DNA from: Rhynochetos jubatus
Taxonomy: Eukaryota; Chordata; Aves; Eurypygiformes; Rhynochetidae
Reading direction: 5' to 3'
Assembly (NCBI GenBank): GCA_027574665.1
Contig: CM050690.1
Coordinates: forward strand, 74,195,433 to 74,259,432
Length of the DNA stretch: 64,000 bases
The notes under the pieces were generated by a model that saw only the letters and a list, made by a program, of their open reading frames with translations, did no database searches and was not told the DNA's origin. The position numbers and the translations under genes are program-made. Shown in pieces: positions 10,861-23,800 of the stretch. How positions within the stretch are numbered: the first letter of the stretch is position 1; the number at the start of each line of letters is the position of its first letter.

Positions 10861-11944
10861 GTCATTATTGAATAGTCCTCAGATTCACAACCGGGGTAAA
10901 GTCATATTAGCTGTACAAAGTTTGAATTCACAGCAAATCTCATAGGAGCCAGGATTATCAACACCTAGGGTCATTTTGAATCATTCAACAAATGGAGTCA
11001 AGCAACCTTCAAGCAGGACTTGGGTTAAAAAAAAATCCATCTTGTGTTTCACATGTTGCTAATGTGAAAGAGCTTTTCCCTGCATCTACCAAGGCTGTCT
11101 CCTCTCCTTGCAGTGATATTCAAACTTGTGGAGTTCCTAGTCACATGGTTCTGGGTTCCAAATTAATCTTATGAAATGTATGTGTTCAGTCAACAGCAAA
11201 TCCTACGTATCAGCAGAACCGTCCTGGGAACTGCTATAAAATATCTATGACCCTGATAGGAGTGCCTTAGATTCCAGACTTACTGTAAGTCTGGAGGTTA
11301 CTTTGAGGAAGGTGAGATAAGCAAGAAAAACATACAGATTTGTATGCTTAGTTTTCCTGTGTGGACAGCTTTTCCTACTCCTAACTGGTCATGTTCAGCC
11401 ACATCTGTCTCTATGAAGTGTGGAGAATACAGCAAAACACCTGCTCGGTTGCATTAACTGTCCAAATGGTTCTGTTCCTTGGACTCTTGTTCGTGATGCC
11501 TAATAAAAACAATTTCCAACTGAAAGATAGGTGCTGTGACTTCAGAACACAATTCCTCCAAAATGATGAAAACTATGAATTTAACTGAGCTGGGAAAAAA
11601 ATAGATGTACATACATCTATATCTGTACAGATATATAATATGTATGTATGTATTTGTATCAGGGGATTTTTAATGGGGGTTACAAGGGCCTAAAAGCTAT
11701 GATTTCATAAGAAAAAGAACAGGACATTTTTTGGCCAAACACACACTTTAGTTCAGCATTGACATGAAGGTAGCAATTAGCCCTAGAACAGCAAAGTAAA
11801 ACAAGGACATGAAGCAGAAATGCAAATCAGTACACATTTTAAGAGAGGAAGTATAGAAAATGGAAAGGAGAAGATTTAGATGGCAAGGAAAGATCCAAAT
11901 TATTGAACAGGAAGTTTTCTAGGCTAATTAGGAAAAAGAAATGC
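10861..11944. other. non-coding, hairpin and AT-rich patch
   Basis: A perfect inverted repeat lies at 11273-11295: 10-bp arms TCCAGACTTA/TAAGTCTGGA around a 3-nt loop. An AT-rich stretch with GTATGTATGTAT lies at 11605-11660. Nothing else is recognised. Confidence 0.5.
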
Positions 11945-13740
11945 TAGCAATGTCATGGGCCAACCATGTGGAGACATAAAAAATGTGAATAATGATTTAG
12001 AGGCAGCAGAGACGTTCAATAAATATGTTTGCTCTGAGTTTGGAAAGAAAGAAGAGGATGTGTTTATATCACACAAGGATGTCGAAATACTTTCCACTCT
12101 ACTAGCAACCAAGAAGGAAGTTAAGCAACTTCTTCTAGGGATAAACACATTTTATACGAACAAGATCTGCAATCTTGCAGCCAAGACTCTTCCTAGAACT
12201 GGCTGAGGAAATTTCTGAACCTTTGACACCAGTCTTGGATAACTCCTGGAGCACTATGGAAATTCCAGAGGAGTCAGAGAGTTCTCGTTATGTGCCAGTA
12301 TTGGAAAAGAGAAAGTGGTCTAACCCAAGAAACTCTAGGGTGGCAAGTCTGACATAATCTCATCACAATAATGGAAAAACTAATACAGGAGTCAATCAAT
12401 ACAGAATTAACGCGTGGGAACATAATTAGGGCCAGTTAACACAGACTAATACAAAATAGGACTTGTCAAACACTCTTTGATGAGATAAAAAGTTGGGATG
12501 ATGAAGGTGACTACCCAGATATAATATATTTAGACTTTTATAAGGCTTTGACTTTGCAGCTCATGACAGTTTGATTAAAAATTTAGTGTGATGCAATGTC
12601 AATGAAACACTCCTTAAATGGATTAGGAGCTGCTAAGCTGTCTCCTAAAAAGTAGTTGTTTATGAGGCATCAAGGGCAGATGGGGGTGTTTCTGAGAAGA
12701 CAATGTCTGTAGGAGTTGGTAGGAACTCTGGCATGACTGTCTGTTGCCATCCATAATCTGGGAGGAAAAACAAAATTGCCATTAATGAAGCCATTGGTTG
12801 ACACAAAGATTATCAAGGTGGTCAGTGCTTACAAGGACAGGACACTTATTCAGAGATGTGGAGCTGGGCCTGTTTTAACAGAGTGTTCTACAGGAAGAAG
12901 CAGAGTTGGTTCTTTTAGGCCAGGGTATGTAGGGTGCTTACAGGATAATGTGCTGTCTCTGGAAAGCAGAGATTTGGGGGAAAACTGAGAGTTTGTAAAG
13001 GGTAAGTAATTCAGCATCGATTCCCTCTTTTGATAGCAGATTTATTGTGTGATATTGGGATAGACAAACAAGATGCAAGGTATAATGAGTGGAAGCAAGA
13101 GTAGGAGTAGGGAAGGTGTTTTAACTTTGGGAATGGCCAGTGGAACTGCCTCTGGAATGCTGTGCACAAAAATTACCCGCAGGCAGAAGCGTTCCCTTTC
13201 TTGGGAGCTTAGGACCAAGCACACAAGATCACTGAACACCTCCTTTGGCGCATGGCTAGCTGAATTTCCCTCCAAGGGTAAGTGAAATGGGAGTGCACGT
13301 TTTCTGAATTGCAGGCTCCTGTTTAAGGGCATGGATTCTGTTTACTTTCCTTATTACCTACTGAAGCAGGTGGTCTGAGTCTTGCCCTCAAGCTCCTTAG
13401 ATTAGTGACAACAAGATCAAGTGGCATGCTGCCACAGCATATGCACCTCTTAGCAGGGATAATATGGCTGTTACTGAAGATTTTCAGGAGCAGTGAGAAA
13501 GGCATGACAGGGACCAGTGTCAAGAAGCTAAAGTCAAATTCAAGTTTGGAAACACAACCCAATTTTTAATTTCAAATATGTTTAGAGAAAATACTGAAGG
13601 GAAACATATAAGCTTCTTTCTTCTGATGCCCTCAGGTCATAAGATACCATCTCAGAAGAGGTTATTTAACCAAGTACAAGTTATTGACATAAACTTAGAA
13701 TGAATGTATAAAATTTAATGGTTCTTCACAGAGAACTCCT
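11945..13740 (+). mobile_element. ancient CR1 (L3-like) ORF2 relic
   Basis: An old non-LTR retrotransposon with much of the ORF2 reverse transcriptase and part of the 3' region. Recognisable pieces, in order, are GDIKNVNNDLEAAETFNKY (the linker before RT, ~11970), the SRVASLT block of the N…RPVSLT motif (~12340), IMEKLIQESINTEL (~12370), NRTCQTLFDEIKSW, IIYLDFYKAL (~12520-12550, first catalytic region), LLKWIRS, AIHNLGGKTK and PLVDTK (~12790-12810, place of the FADD box). A CAAATTCAAG...CAATTTTTAA segment near 13530-13560 fits the 3' UTR of L3/CR1. Stops and frame shifts abound and the FADD site is lost. The part after 12990 is less certain. Confidence 0.78.
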
Positions 13741-16700
13741 TAAAAGCTGTGCATTTCTGGGGAGGAGGAGATTCCTGGACTCCTATGATGGGGAACGACT
13801 CAGTTCGTCAGTCCTTTTGCAGTGTCAGTTTTTCAGCTGACTGCATGTTTCAGCAACAGTGAATGAGTTTGCCATCCATGAAGGTGGAAAGGGGGAAAGG
13901 AAAAAAGAAGAAAGAGAGAAGGCAGGAGCAGTGGGAGCAGAAACTGGATGTCTCAAAGAACAGAATATAAGTTTAAAAAAGAAGATCAGATATGAGAAAA
14001 AGCAGAACAGCAGTCAGTGTCCTATAAGTTGTCCATGTTCAATTGGACCATATTCACTTATGATGTGGTGCAAGACACATTTTACCATGTGGCTCAGCTT
14101 CCCAATTAAGGGCTGTGTCTTCCTTTTCCAAAATGGATGTGAAATAAGTAAATGTAAGATGCTCAGGGCTTGGGAAGTGCCTACAGTCTCATTAATTCCC
14201 TTGAGTATTTATTTTGAGCTCTACTTGGTAGTGATGCTTGCAGCTGTTATTTTGGAGTCTACGTGAAATTTGTTGGTGGGTCTTGTTTCAGTCCTAGAGA
14301 CTTGTTTGTCTGCATCCCACCCATGAAGATCCACACCCAGAGTCCACCAAATGCAGTTTTTGTTGATAATGGCAAGCCTGAACTTACCAAAGAGCTTGAA
14401 TTGCCCTTCCAGCTCTTCACATGGAGATTCACAGTCAGGGAGGAAAAATAGCTTGGGTGGACGTTAGTCACTTGAATTCAGGTGTCTGCACACAGCTGTA
14501 CCTCAGCCATTTCAGCTCTCTGGGAACTACAGCTCAGTTCAGTTGCGTGACAATAGACATTTAGTACCATCTAAGACATGTCAGGATATCCGGGACCTCC
14601 ACACATCTCAGGATATTCAGGACATCCACAAATGAGCTGCAGGACCTAAAGGATAACCTTCTTTCTGAGCCAGCAGGAAGTCCAAAAGGTTCCCCAAGGT
14701 CCAAAGGGGGTCTAGACTGCTATGTGTATCTAAACTGAGCCACAGTCAATGTAACTGGGATGCAGTGGGAGCTTAAATCCTACAAGGGATGTGTATGCAC
14801 CAAGCTCACATGTAGATACCCACACAGATGACATCTATATTTAGATGGCTAAGTATAGAATAATTCAGCTGACCAAATGCCAGAGACAAGGGTAGGAGAA
14901 ATATCTCTCTGGACTCCAACAGAAGCCTGGATACCCAGTTCCTCTGTACATGTACTCCTCCTGGCCCCCCCGATTCCGGCCAGTGTCCTTTCAATACTGG
15001 GAAGACAATGGTCTGTGAAGGGAGCTGGAGTCAGTACACCAGCTTGTCACACACAGTGGGAATGGGAAAGAACAAACAGCCATCAGAGCCCATCTGTGCC
15101 ACTTTCCTGCGTCGTCCTGGGAGGGGAGGCATGAAAGAACATTCATACTTTAAAAAAGAAAGGTGTGGGGAGTGCCTAAAACAATGAGCAGGAATCAGTA
15201 GACAGTCATCCCTCCCCAGCACAGGCCTTAAGTGCTTTATTTACCTCTGGTGCAGAGGCACAAGAGTCAGAGATCTACTGCACCTCTTCAGGCTGGGACC
15301 CAGCATTTTAATGCATACAAACAGCATGCTGACTTCATTAAAGCGTTCGATTAACGCCAGAAAGGACCCACTCCAGCAGCTGCATTTATCACTAGGGCAA
15401 CGGCATATTTAGAGAGAGTGATTTGGTAGGCCCTTAGCATAATCAGAATAGATGAACCTACCTTGGAGGAAAAAAAAAAGATGTAGCTTTTAATAGACCC
15501 ATAAGTGCACTATGAATATTTATTGTGCCCATCCTTTCAGTGGGGACACGGTGAGATGGCAAGCAGAAGTGGGACAAGGCAGTGGGCAGGATGGTTCAGC
15601 AACGCATGCCCTTGTCCATAGGTTGGTTGTTCTTGATGTCAGTGAGTGGCAGCTGGCATGCCAAACTCCCTATCAGCTCTGCTGACCATCCCCAAAACGG
15701 CACTGCATCCTGCTTACTTCCAGAAAACTCACTGTCCTCCCTGCACTTTGAGAGGCAGTCAGCTCCAGCACGCTCTGCATACCCCAAGGGCGGTGGACCA
15801 GAGGTATCTCCCTAAGGTCACACTGAGATCAAGCATGGCCTTGATGTGGACTCCTCAGCTAGGAGCCTGCAGGTAGATGCCATGACTTCAGACACAAGCA
15901 TCCCTACAGGACTCAAAACCCTGGGCCCAGGTTTCATCAGACCTGGAACAGACCTAATTCCAATGCCCCATTCCCAACGATGGCCAACCGCTGATACCTG
16001 GACAAGATCAGAAGAATAAGACAATCCTGTTGTCCCAGTCACCAGCAGTTTGTGAACCAGGGACATCCTGAGACACTGATGATATATTGACAGTTAACGA
16101 TTCTATGCAGAACCATTCTTCCACAAATTTGTTCCTTCCTTCTGTTTCACCTCCCATTCCTCCTCCCTTCCCAGGCTCACCACCACTCCAAAGTAAGGAA
16201 GAGTTTTCTTTTTTTTTTTTTTTACATTTATTTTTTATTCCTTCAAGTTTTGGAACCTCTAGATTAATGGTCCTAAAAATAAGTGATTACTGAAAGGAGG
16301 CTGAGTGAAGGAGAGAAGGGGAGAAAGAGAGTTAGAGGCAAGAGGTTGCCCTTTGGGAACTGGAGAACTCAGTGCCTGTGATCTGTGGACCAGTTTAACA
16401 GCTGAGACATTAGTGTGTGTGTCTGTGTGTGAAGTTGTGAGTTTACTGGAAACTAGGACAGTGGTGGTTTAGCTAGAAAATCCCCAATAAAGGAGGAATA
16501 ACTAGGACCATATTTCCAGAAAGGGTATTTTTTAACAACCTCCTTAGGGAAGGGGAGGATGGAGGAGTACTTCACTTGGAAAACGAAACAAAACAAAAAC
16601 CTGCATGGAAATTTTCATTAATCTCTGGAGGCTGTTAGGTCAAATTAGGAGATGAAATACGATCACTAAAGTGTGAAGCAGAGGGATTTTAGCCCATTCT

Positions 16701-18234
16701 AAGGGCAAATCTCAGTGCAGCTTGAATGTTGAAGCTTTCTGTCGAAGGTTTCTGCATGTACATGTCACTGTAACAAACACAACCTTGTATAGGTCGCTCT
16801 GCCTGTATATAGAAGCAAACGTGTAGATGCAAGTAAAGATCAATTCTTTTTTATGTAGTTGCACCACTAAAGATGTCTGTGTCTGTAATTCTCTCTGCCT
16901 CGTTCTCTAATATACATGACCTTTAATAAGCAGGACTTATATTTTGACAGCAAGGACTATTGAAAAACACAAGGAAATCCTGGCTGGATTAAATTTTTAG
17001 TCCATTTCATTTCCATCCGCTGCTTACAGCCAAGTTGTACGTGGATCTCAAACTAAAGATGGCAATTTGGGAGGCAATTTTCTTGAATTGCAGGTACAGC
17101 AGGATGCAGAAGAAAGTAATGGCAGGATCAGGCAGTTAGACACCGCATAAACATTTAAGCTACCGGTTAGATTTAATGGATTTTCATTCATTCACTTTCT
17201 TTCACTCTTTTTTTTTTTAAATATCCATGAATGAGGGGAACAAAAAAGAAAAAAAAAATAAACAGGTGAACACCTCACTGATAAAGGGCAAAATCACTGG
17301 CTCTGCCATTCTCAGTGGAGTGAGTTTCCTCCCACTGAAAGAAATATATCATTGAAGCACCTGCTAGTGGGTAGGCAAAAGCTCCTAGACATGCTGTAGC
17401 AATGTCACCCCACTTTCCCAGGAGAAGATGCCCCCCACGGGTAAGCAGTGCACCAGGAAGGCATGGGGCTGTGACATTACTGTCTTCTGGTTTCTGAGTT
17501 TCCTGAGCTGGCTGGAGTTTGTGAACCTTCCTCATCCTTCATACTTCAGAAAAACACAGTACAGACAGCACTTCTTGGTATTTAACGAGGATTTTGTGGC
17601 TTCTGGATTCTCCTGCTGAGGATATGGTATGAAACCAGATCTTACAAGCAACTGTGTCTATCTCTTGAAAATCACAGCCCTAACTTCTCATTGTAGCATC
17701 TCATATCCCTTTCCTGGAGCATCAAATACTTCAGAATACCCACTGGACAATGGGTTTCACCCTCACCTGAGTGTGCTGAATGACTGCCAGCTGGGCATTC
17801 AGTCCCAGAGCATCCTAAGGCCATGACTGGCTCCCGCAAGCAGGTAGGTGGAGATGGAGAAGGGCAGTGCCCCTCTGTCTGCTGGAGAGGTTAGGGACAT
17901 CCCAGCAAGGATGCTGAGTATGCTGAGCTTGCCTCAGACATGGTAATACATGGGGAATTAAATTCAGCAGCACTCAAAGCAGGTCCACATGGTTGGGAAG
18001 CAGCAGTGCACCTCATGAATAGTTCCCATCTGTTGAGTTCTGGTCGTGTATTGGGCACTGAGGTGCCAGAGCCTTGGGATTTCTCACAGGACATTTCTCT
18101 GCTCGCCTCTACCAGACATTTCTGCAAACCTCAACTGCTGTGAACGTGACCTGAGTCTGGAAACAGATGCAGTGGTCCAGAAACCTCGACTTCCAGCTAC
18201 AGGCAAAAATGTGTCCAAAGTGTGTGGGTATTTC
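13741..18234. other. non-coding, nothing recognised
   Basis: No gene or repeat family is recognised. Small items are a 27-bp tandem duplication at 14581-14634, an A9 run at 15470-15478, a T-run at 16206-16223 and an A/T-rich patch at 17205-17265. The stretch 15300-15480 has a compact, non-repetitive look with TAAAGCGTTCGATTAACG and could be a conserved non-coding element. Confidence 0.4.
14581..14634. repeat. 27-bp tandem duplication
   Basis: Two adjacent units start with TCAGGATAT at 14581 and 14608 and differ at about 5 of 27 positions (CCGGGACCTCC against TCAGGACATCC). A local duplication followed by divergence. Confidence 0.8.
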
Positions 18235-18600
18235 AGGAGGCAGATGGACCTTTTGGCAGTTGTCCAGAGGAAAGCAGTGAAAACAATGTAAGAAAAGATC
18301 AAAGACACTGGGGATTTTTAGTCTTGAAAAGAGAAGCCCAAGACATGAGCATAGCTTTTAAGTGTTTAAAAAGCTGTTTCAAATCAGAAAGGAATTCTCC
18401 ATGGGCACCAGGGGTGGGACAAGGAGTCCTGTTATAGGAGGGAGGTCCAGATTAGATGGTAGGAAACCTCTAACATTAGGAATAATTAAGTGTTAGGACA
18501 AGTTGTGTGGGGAAGAGGTGGAGTCTTCATTTCTTGAAGCATCCACAAAAAGGTTAAACACATAGGATGGAGATAATCCTGCCTCACGACAGGAAAGAAC
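18235..18600 (+). mobile_element. ancient CR1 3' end
   Basis: The sequence follows the end of CR1 ORF2 and its 3' region: CAGTTGTCCAGAGGAAAGCA (end of the conserved LLERVQRR box), GGGGATTTTTAGTCTTGAAA and AGAGAAGCCCAAGACATGAG. It then passes AATCAGAAAGGAATTC and GGAGGTCCAGATTAGATGGT to TGTGGGGAAGAGGTGGAGTC and ATCCACAAAAAGGTTAAAC. High divergence from the avian CR1 copies at 33-36 kb marks it as an old member. Confidence 0.72.
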
Positions 18601-20059
18601 ACTCAGTCTCTCCGAACTCTATCTCCTCTTGGCGTATGACTTCTGCAATGGACTGCGAAAGTGTGCCTTCCTAAAAGAAATGCCTTTGGCCAGGGAGCGA
18701 TGTTATTATTGGCAATCCTTTTCCTCAGATGCCTTTAGCACAGCAACTATTCTTGGGCACAGGACTGGCTCCTTCCACCGGGAAGTGCCCAGGCTGACCC
18801 GGCCTGAAGGCCAGCCCACAGGCAGAGGTCGCATCACGGCTTAGCTCATTGGCAATAAACTCTGGAACCTTCAGGACCCAGATCGCTTGCAGCCACATGG
18901 TTCCAGTATTGCACAAGGCACTGACAGCCTGCAGTGAGACTTACATCAGCAACAAGTGTGAGCAGCATCAGGTCTGTGAGGTGAGAGCAGAATCAGGTCT
19001 GTGTTTCCTTACCCAAAGCTGGGACCTTACAGGCACGTGCCTGTCTGAGTCATCTTTCTCCATTGCACACAGCAGGGACAGAAATCTTTGCAATGCAGGT
19101 CTGGAGATGAGGTCAAGGGGTGTTCTGGATGCTGCTCCCCACCTGGGTGCTGGACCCTCTGGTTGAGCCCCATCCGCCCTGGGTTGCATCCTACACAGCA
19201 GGCAGTGGCTGTCACTGCAGTGGCCAAAAACACAAAAAAAACCATGCAGGGAAAAATTCTGGGTGCTTACACCATTTAGTCAGTGTCCCCCACTCAGGCA
19301 CAGAGCAGTGGTGATTGGAAACAACAGGGAGATGGGAGGAGGCATGAAGAGCCCACAGGGGAACACACACAGTGCAGGGAAAGGGAGGTCAATTTGTTTG
19401 AGTGCACAAACGGAGCATTACACATGCAAACACTGTCACTGGGGCAGCAGGCACACATGGGCAGGATGCCTGTGCACCCCAGGAATACACACCCTGACGC
19501 CAACCATAAAGAAACAGTCATTACACTTGTATACACAGATGCAGTGCTTGTGCACTGGCCGTGAGCACATGCAAGTTGTGTTCATCATCACAGCTGGTAT
19601 ATTTGCAGTCAGACTGTAGCTTTATAAACACCCACTCTCTCTCTATAAGCATGTTCAACACATTGCAGGCATACAGTGAACACACTGCAGGCTTACACAT
19701 ATCAGAACATCACAGACATACCTTTACATATGAGCAAACACATGTATGTAGCACCATGTGTGTCTGATGGATGCACAAAACCTCCCCACTTGCCCTGGCT
19801 CAGCAAGTGAAATCCCAGTGCAGATCATATTACTTGTTTGCAGACACCATCAACAGATACACAAAGATATTTTCCACCTGCCCTGCACTTGGCCATCTCT
19901 GCAAGACACTCACACATGATCGACACACGTAAACCTCTGCAGTGCAAGGCAGAGGGAGCCCCAGTGACATGTCCTACTTGTCCAAATGGCATCCCATCTG
20001 TGAGCCCAGCGAAATGGCAAGATGGATTCAGAGTCTGCAGTTGGTAGCCTGATCCGGTA
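18601..20059. other. non-coding, CA-rich
   Basis: No gene is recognised. The stretch 19340-19760 is rich in ACACA/CATGCA words without a clean microsatellite. It includes one 22-bp tandem duplication: AACACATTGCAGGCATACAG begins 19657 and its copy begins 19679. Confidence 0.45.
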
Positions 20060-20880
20060 ATGTCTTTCCTGTAGCTTCAATAGCTTTTAAAAAATCTTAC
20101 CGTGTCATTCACATAAAAAGTTGCAATTGAAGAGTCAGGAAATTCCCAGGTGAGTGCTGCGTGGGACAGCTTGAACTCTGCCCGCGCGCAAGTCCAATGT
20201 GAGAGGGCGAACGGGATGGAGGTCGCCAAAGCTTGAATGTTGCTGAGCAATCTGATTCCCTCACGGGGCTCCCCAGCTCAGCTGGAAAGTTTTCTGTATT
20301 GACATGAGCACCATTTGTTTTGGCTGTACAACACTATCTCCAACAGCCCTGTGGATCCAGCTGCATCTGGAGAGGGGCTGTGCACACAGCCCCTCATCTG
20401 CACTAGGTACCAGTGCCATGGACTCCCCTGGCCGTGCTGGGAGGGTACAGTCCCATGGATGGGGTCAGGCTGCCCCAGGGGTGCGCTGTGGAGGGGACAA
20501 TTGCCGCAAAGTCAGATTTTATCCTTGCCGATGAGAGTCCTGCTTCATTAGCTGCGCGACATCCAGCCTGAATGAGGCAGAGCTGAACAGCAATTTGCCA
20601 CCGCAGCTCCCCTTGGCTTCCAATCAGACCATTTACCTGGCGGCCAAAGCCTGCGTTTAAGTGCCTCACTTCAGCAACCCCTGCTTGCGATGCTCTGATG
20701 AAGCATTTCCATCACAGAAATCTCCACAACCTGCAGTCTCAGCAGTGAGGCCGGGGGCTGAATGAGTCACAAAGGCTCAATTTCCCTGCCACACTCCTGG
20801 GGAATAACATTTGCTTATCGACCCCTACCTGGGGCTTGTTGAGGATTAGTCGCTAATGCAGCCTGGCTGGAGATGGGGTG
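20060..20880. promoter_or_regulatory. candidate regulatory stretch, CpG-richer, AP-1 site
   Basis: This segment has more CpG than its neighbours (for example CGCGCG at 20183-20188 and CGGCGG-like words near 20640). It has no repeat signature and carries a full AP-1 consensus TGAGTCA at 20763-20769. It lacks an open frame with protein features. I propose it as a possible enhancer or conserved non-coding element; conservation cannot be judged from one sequence. Confidence 0.22.
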
Positions 20881-23800
20881 CAAAGCTGGTGTAAGCTGAC
20901 CTGCTCCCGTGCTCTTGGAGACGTTTGCTTTATGCTTGGCCATGGTATCTGTTTTGGTTTTATTTAGGTTTGCTCTTTAAAGCTCTGTACCAGCACCAGG
21001 CACTGGTACTTTGGTTTCAAGATGAAGCACACAGGTTTATGTGGGATGGGTTGTGTAGGAAAAAAGGTTTGCTTTTGCTGCTTCGTCTTCTGCAGAGCAA
21101 GAGATGCTGATTCCCTGAGGCTGGCTGTCAGTCTGGCTTCTTTCACTGGTACTAGTCAATCACGCACGTATGAAAAATAAACCTGCCAAGACAGGAGAAA
21201 ACCAACAAAAAACAATCAGTGTTTGCTGAAAGGGAGAAAAGCTGAGCAGCACAACATTAATTCCCACTTTCTAAAATGGTGTCACAAGATACAGGAAGCT
21301 TTATGAAAAATAACCCAAGAATTATTATTCTTGAAAGGCTGGTGTTTGGCAGAGGCGTCTCCTTTGCAAAATGTCCCCTGAGCTGCAACACAGGTTAAGT
21401 CGAGATCCAGAGGATGGCCAGCTATTAGTTACTGTCCTGGGGAGTGAAGATGTGGAGCTGTGCTCACAAGGGAGCATATTAAAATAGGAATGAAGTTCCC
21501 CATTCTGCCTGGATTTGGATGCACATGCCAGCACATGCTAATCCTCTAAGGGCTCAGACACGCTGCAAGAGCTTGCCTCCTTGAGCCAGGTAGCCAACAC
21601 ACTGCGATGGAGGGCACTGCTGTCACTGTTTGCCTTTCATGTGCACTCACCTATGTGTGTGTAGTCAGCTACGGTGACCCAGCAGCCACATGTCCCTGAA
21701 CAGAAACATCAGGCACAATGCTGGCATTACACATTCACCCCAAAACATGCACTGAGTGGTCTCAGTCATGAGTCTCAGTAGGTCCCACCTCACTTCTCTG
21801 AGGCTAGAAGGTTTCTTGCCATGGCAATAAGCCATGCAGAGTATCTGCCCTACGCCACAGCTGACAGCATCTATACTCCTGGGACATCCTGCTGTCCCCC
21901 ATTGAGCAGTAGCTTTTCTTCAGCAGCTCTGTGCCAAGACTTATTTTTCGTAGCACAGGTGATACCGCATATCCTTCTTTTGGAGAGTCATCAGAGACCT
22001 TGAATGACCTTGTAAAGGCTGAGCTTACAGTTGAGGCCTTTAAAGCAAGTGCTAAGTATAGCCTGCAAACTTCTGCCGCTGTGGATGTGTTGATGTGGTT
22101 GTGGTGAGGGGTGACCTCCAACCAGTGCTATCCTACGGGAAATTCCTTCTGCACATATGTAATCTGAGGAGCAATGCTGCACTCTGCATGTGGAGCTAGC
22201 TTTGTAACAAAATTATCGTTGTTCTGGTCTGAGCTGAAATCTTTCTTGGGGTCAGCACTGCCTAAGTCTGGCGTGTCTGCGAGCTCTTATTTTGCAGACG
22301 TTCAGGCCCTGCACAGATCAGAGCCCCGCTAGTAAACAGGGCTCTGTTCCATGCCCCTTCAGCTTGCTTTGGTAACTTTGCAGGAAGACCATTAAGCTAT
22401 TGGAGATGAGCCAGCAGCTCAGAGCCAAATCAAAGCCAACAGCCCCAGACTGCAGCCTTACCGTCTTCCAGCGTAACAGGCTGCCTACAGGCAAGTTCAA
22501 ACAAATGCTGCTACAGTGCCAATCTTTCAGTACAGGTACAAAACAGACATTGTGGTTCAATACAGCCGTATCACACTCTGACACACATATAACTGTTTTG
22601 CGACATGAAGGAACAAGCCTAAATAAATCTTCTGGATAGAAAAATCAACCTGATCAGAGAGGGGAGCTGCTTCCAAGTTTCTGTGTAACTTTGCAGGAAG
22701 GTGGGCTGGGCACCCTGTGCAGGGAAAAGCCATCAGGAGAGGGATCTGCATGGCTACAAACTGCAGCAGAAATGTGATGCGCATGTCTCTTCCTATTAAA
22801 TAGTACAAGAGCTCAGAAGTCAGAAGGCCCTTTAAGTGTATTCAGGTTAATCAAAGTTAAGTACATCCATGCAAGACAAGGCAGAAACACAGGGAGTCAG
22901 AGCCAAAGACCAAATATTCTTGTCCACATTTTGCCAGTGAAGGTGAATGGGTGCAGCTCTGATAAGGGTGGCCAGAACTGCTGACCCCTCCTCCTCTGTG
23001 GGACCACATTTACAGCCACTGCTAGAGCTTACATTGTTTGGTATTGACCCTGGAGGAGCCTGCAGGAGAAAGCAGAAGGGTTTTCCTCTGTGAGCTGCAG
23101 TCCCATGCACAACAGGCTCCTGCTCAAGCACTATCTGTATTGCTCTGGTAGCAGAGGTGTCCCAGGGCAGACCTTGTGGAGATGGGCTAAGAAGAAGCAC
23201 AAACTCAGTGTTATCTTGTGAGTAGGAGAAATGCAGGGGACTTCATTCTTTTGGAAGGTCCCTGATGGGAGGTTATTTCTCTCTGCTATTTCCCTCCATG
23301 CTTTGTCTGCTTCATCTGTATAGCCTCAGATTGTTGTGAAGCAAGAACTATCAAGTGTTGTGTGTATATGCAACAGCCACAACACAAGTTTGTATTTTAG
23401 CTGGGTGCTTTTGAGCCTATCCGTTTTTGAAAAATAAATACCTATATATATTATTCACAGAAAAACAAACATATCAGCAAGCTAAGCTTAGAGGTACATA
23501 TCTGAGCACTCCCAGCGGGACCGATCAGTCCGCATGCCAAGCACAAATAGCTGAGACAGATAAGGAGCAGCCACTGTGGAGCAGAGATTAAACAGTGGAC
23601 AGAGTGCTCAGAGGACCCTTAACCTCCTGGAGACTAAGAGACTTCACGTTGTTTTTAACAGGCAGTTACCAGGATGGAAAACCTGACGTGCTTAGAAGAG
23701 GAACCACAGTATCAGGAACAAGAGCGAAGCTGGCTGTGCTTAAGACATTTACACTGCAACAGCAAACAGCCCAGGACAGCCCTTGATTGCAGCTGGCTTC

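Noticed and set aside
19560..19770. CA-rich stretch as a microsatellite
   Set aside because: No regular unit beyond one 22-bp duplication.
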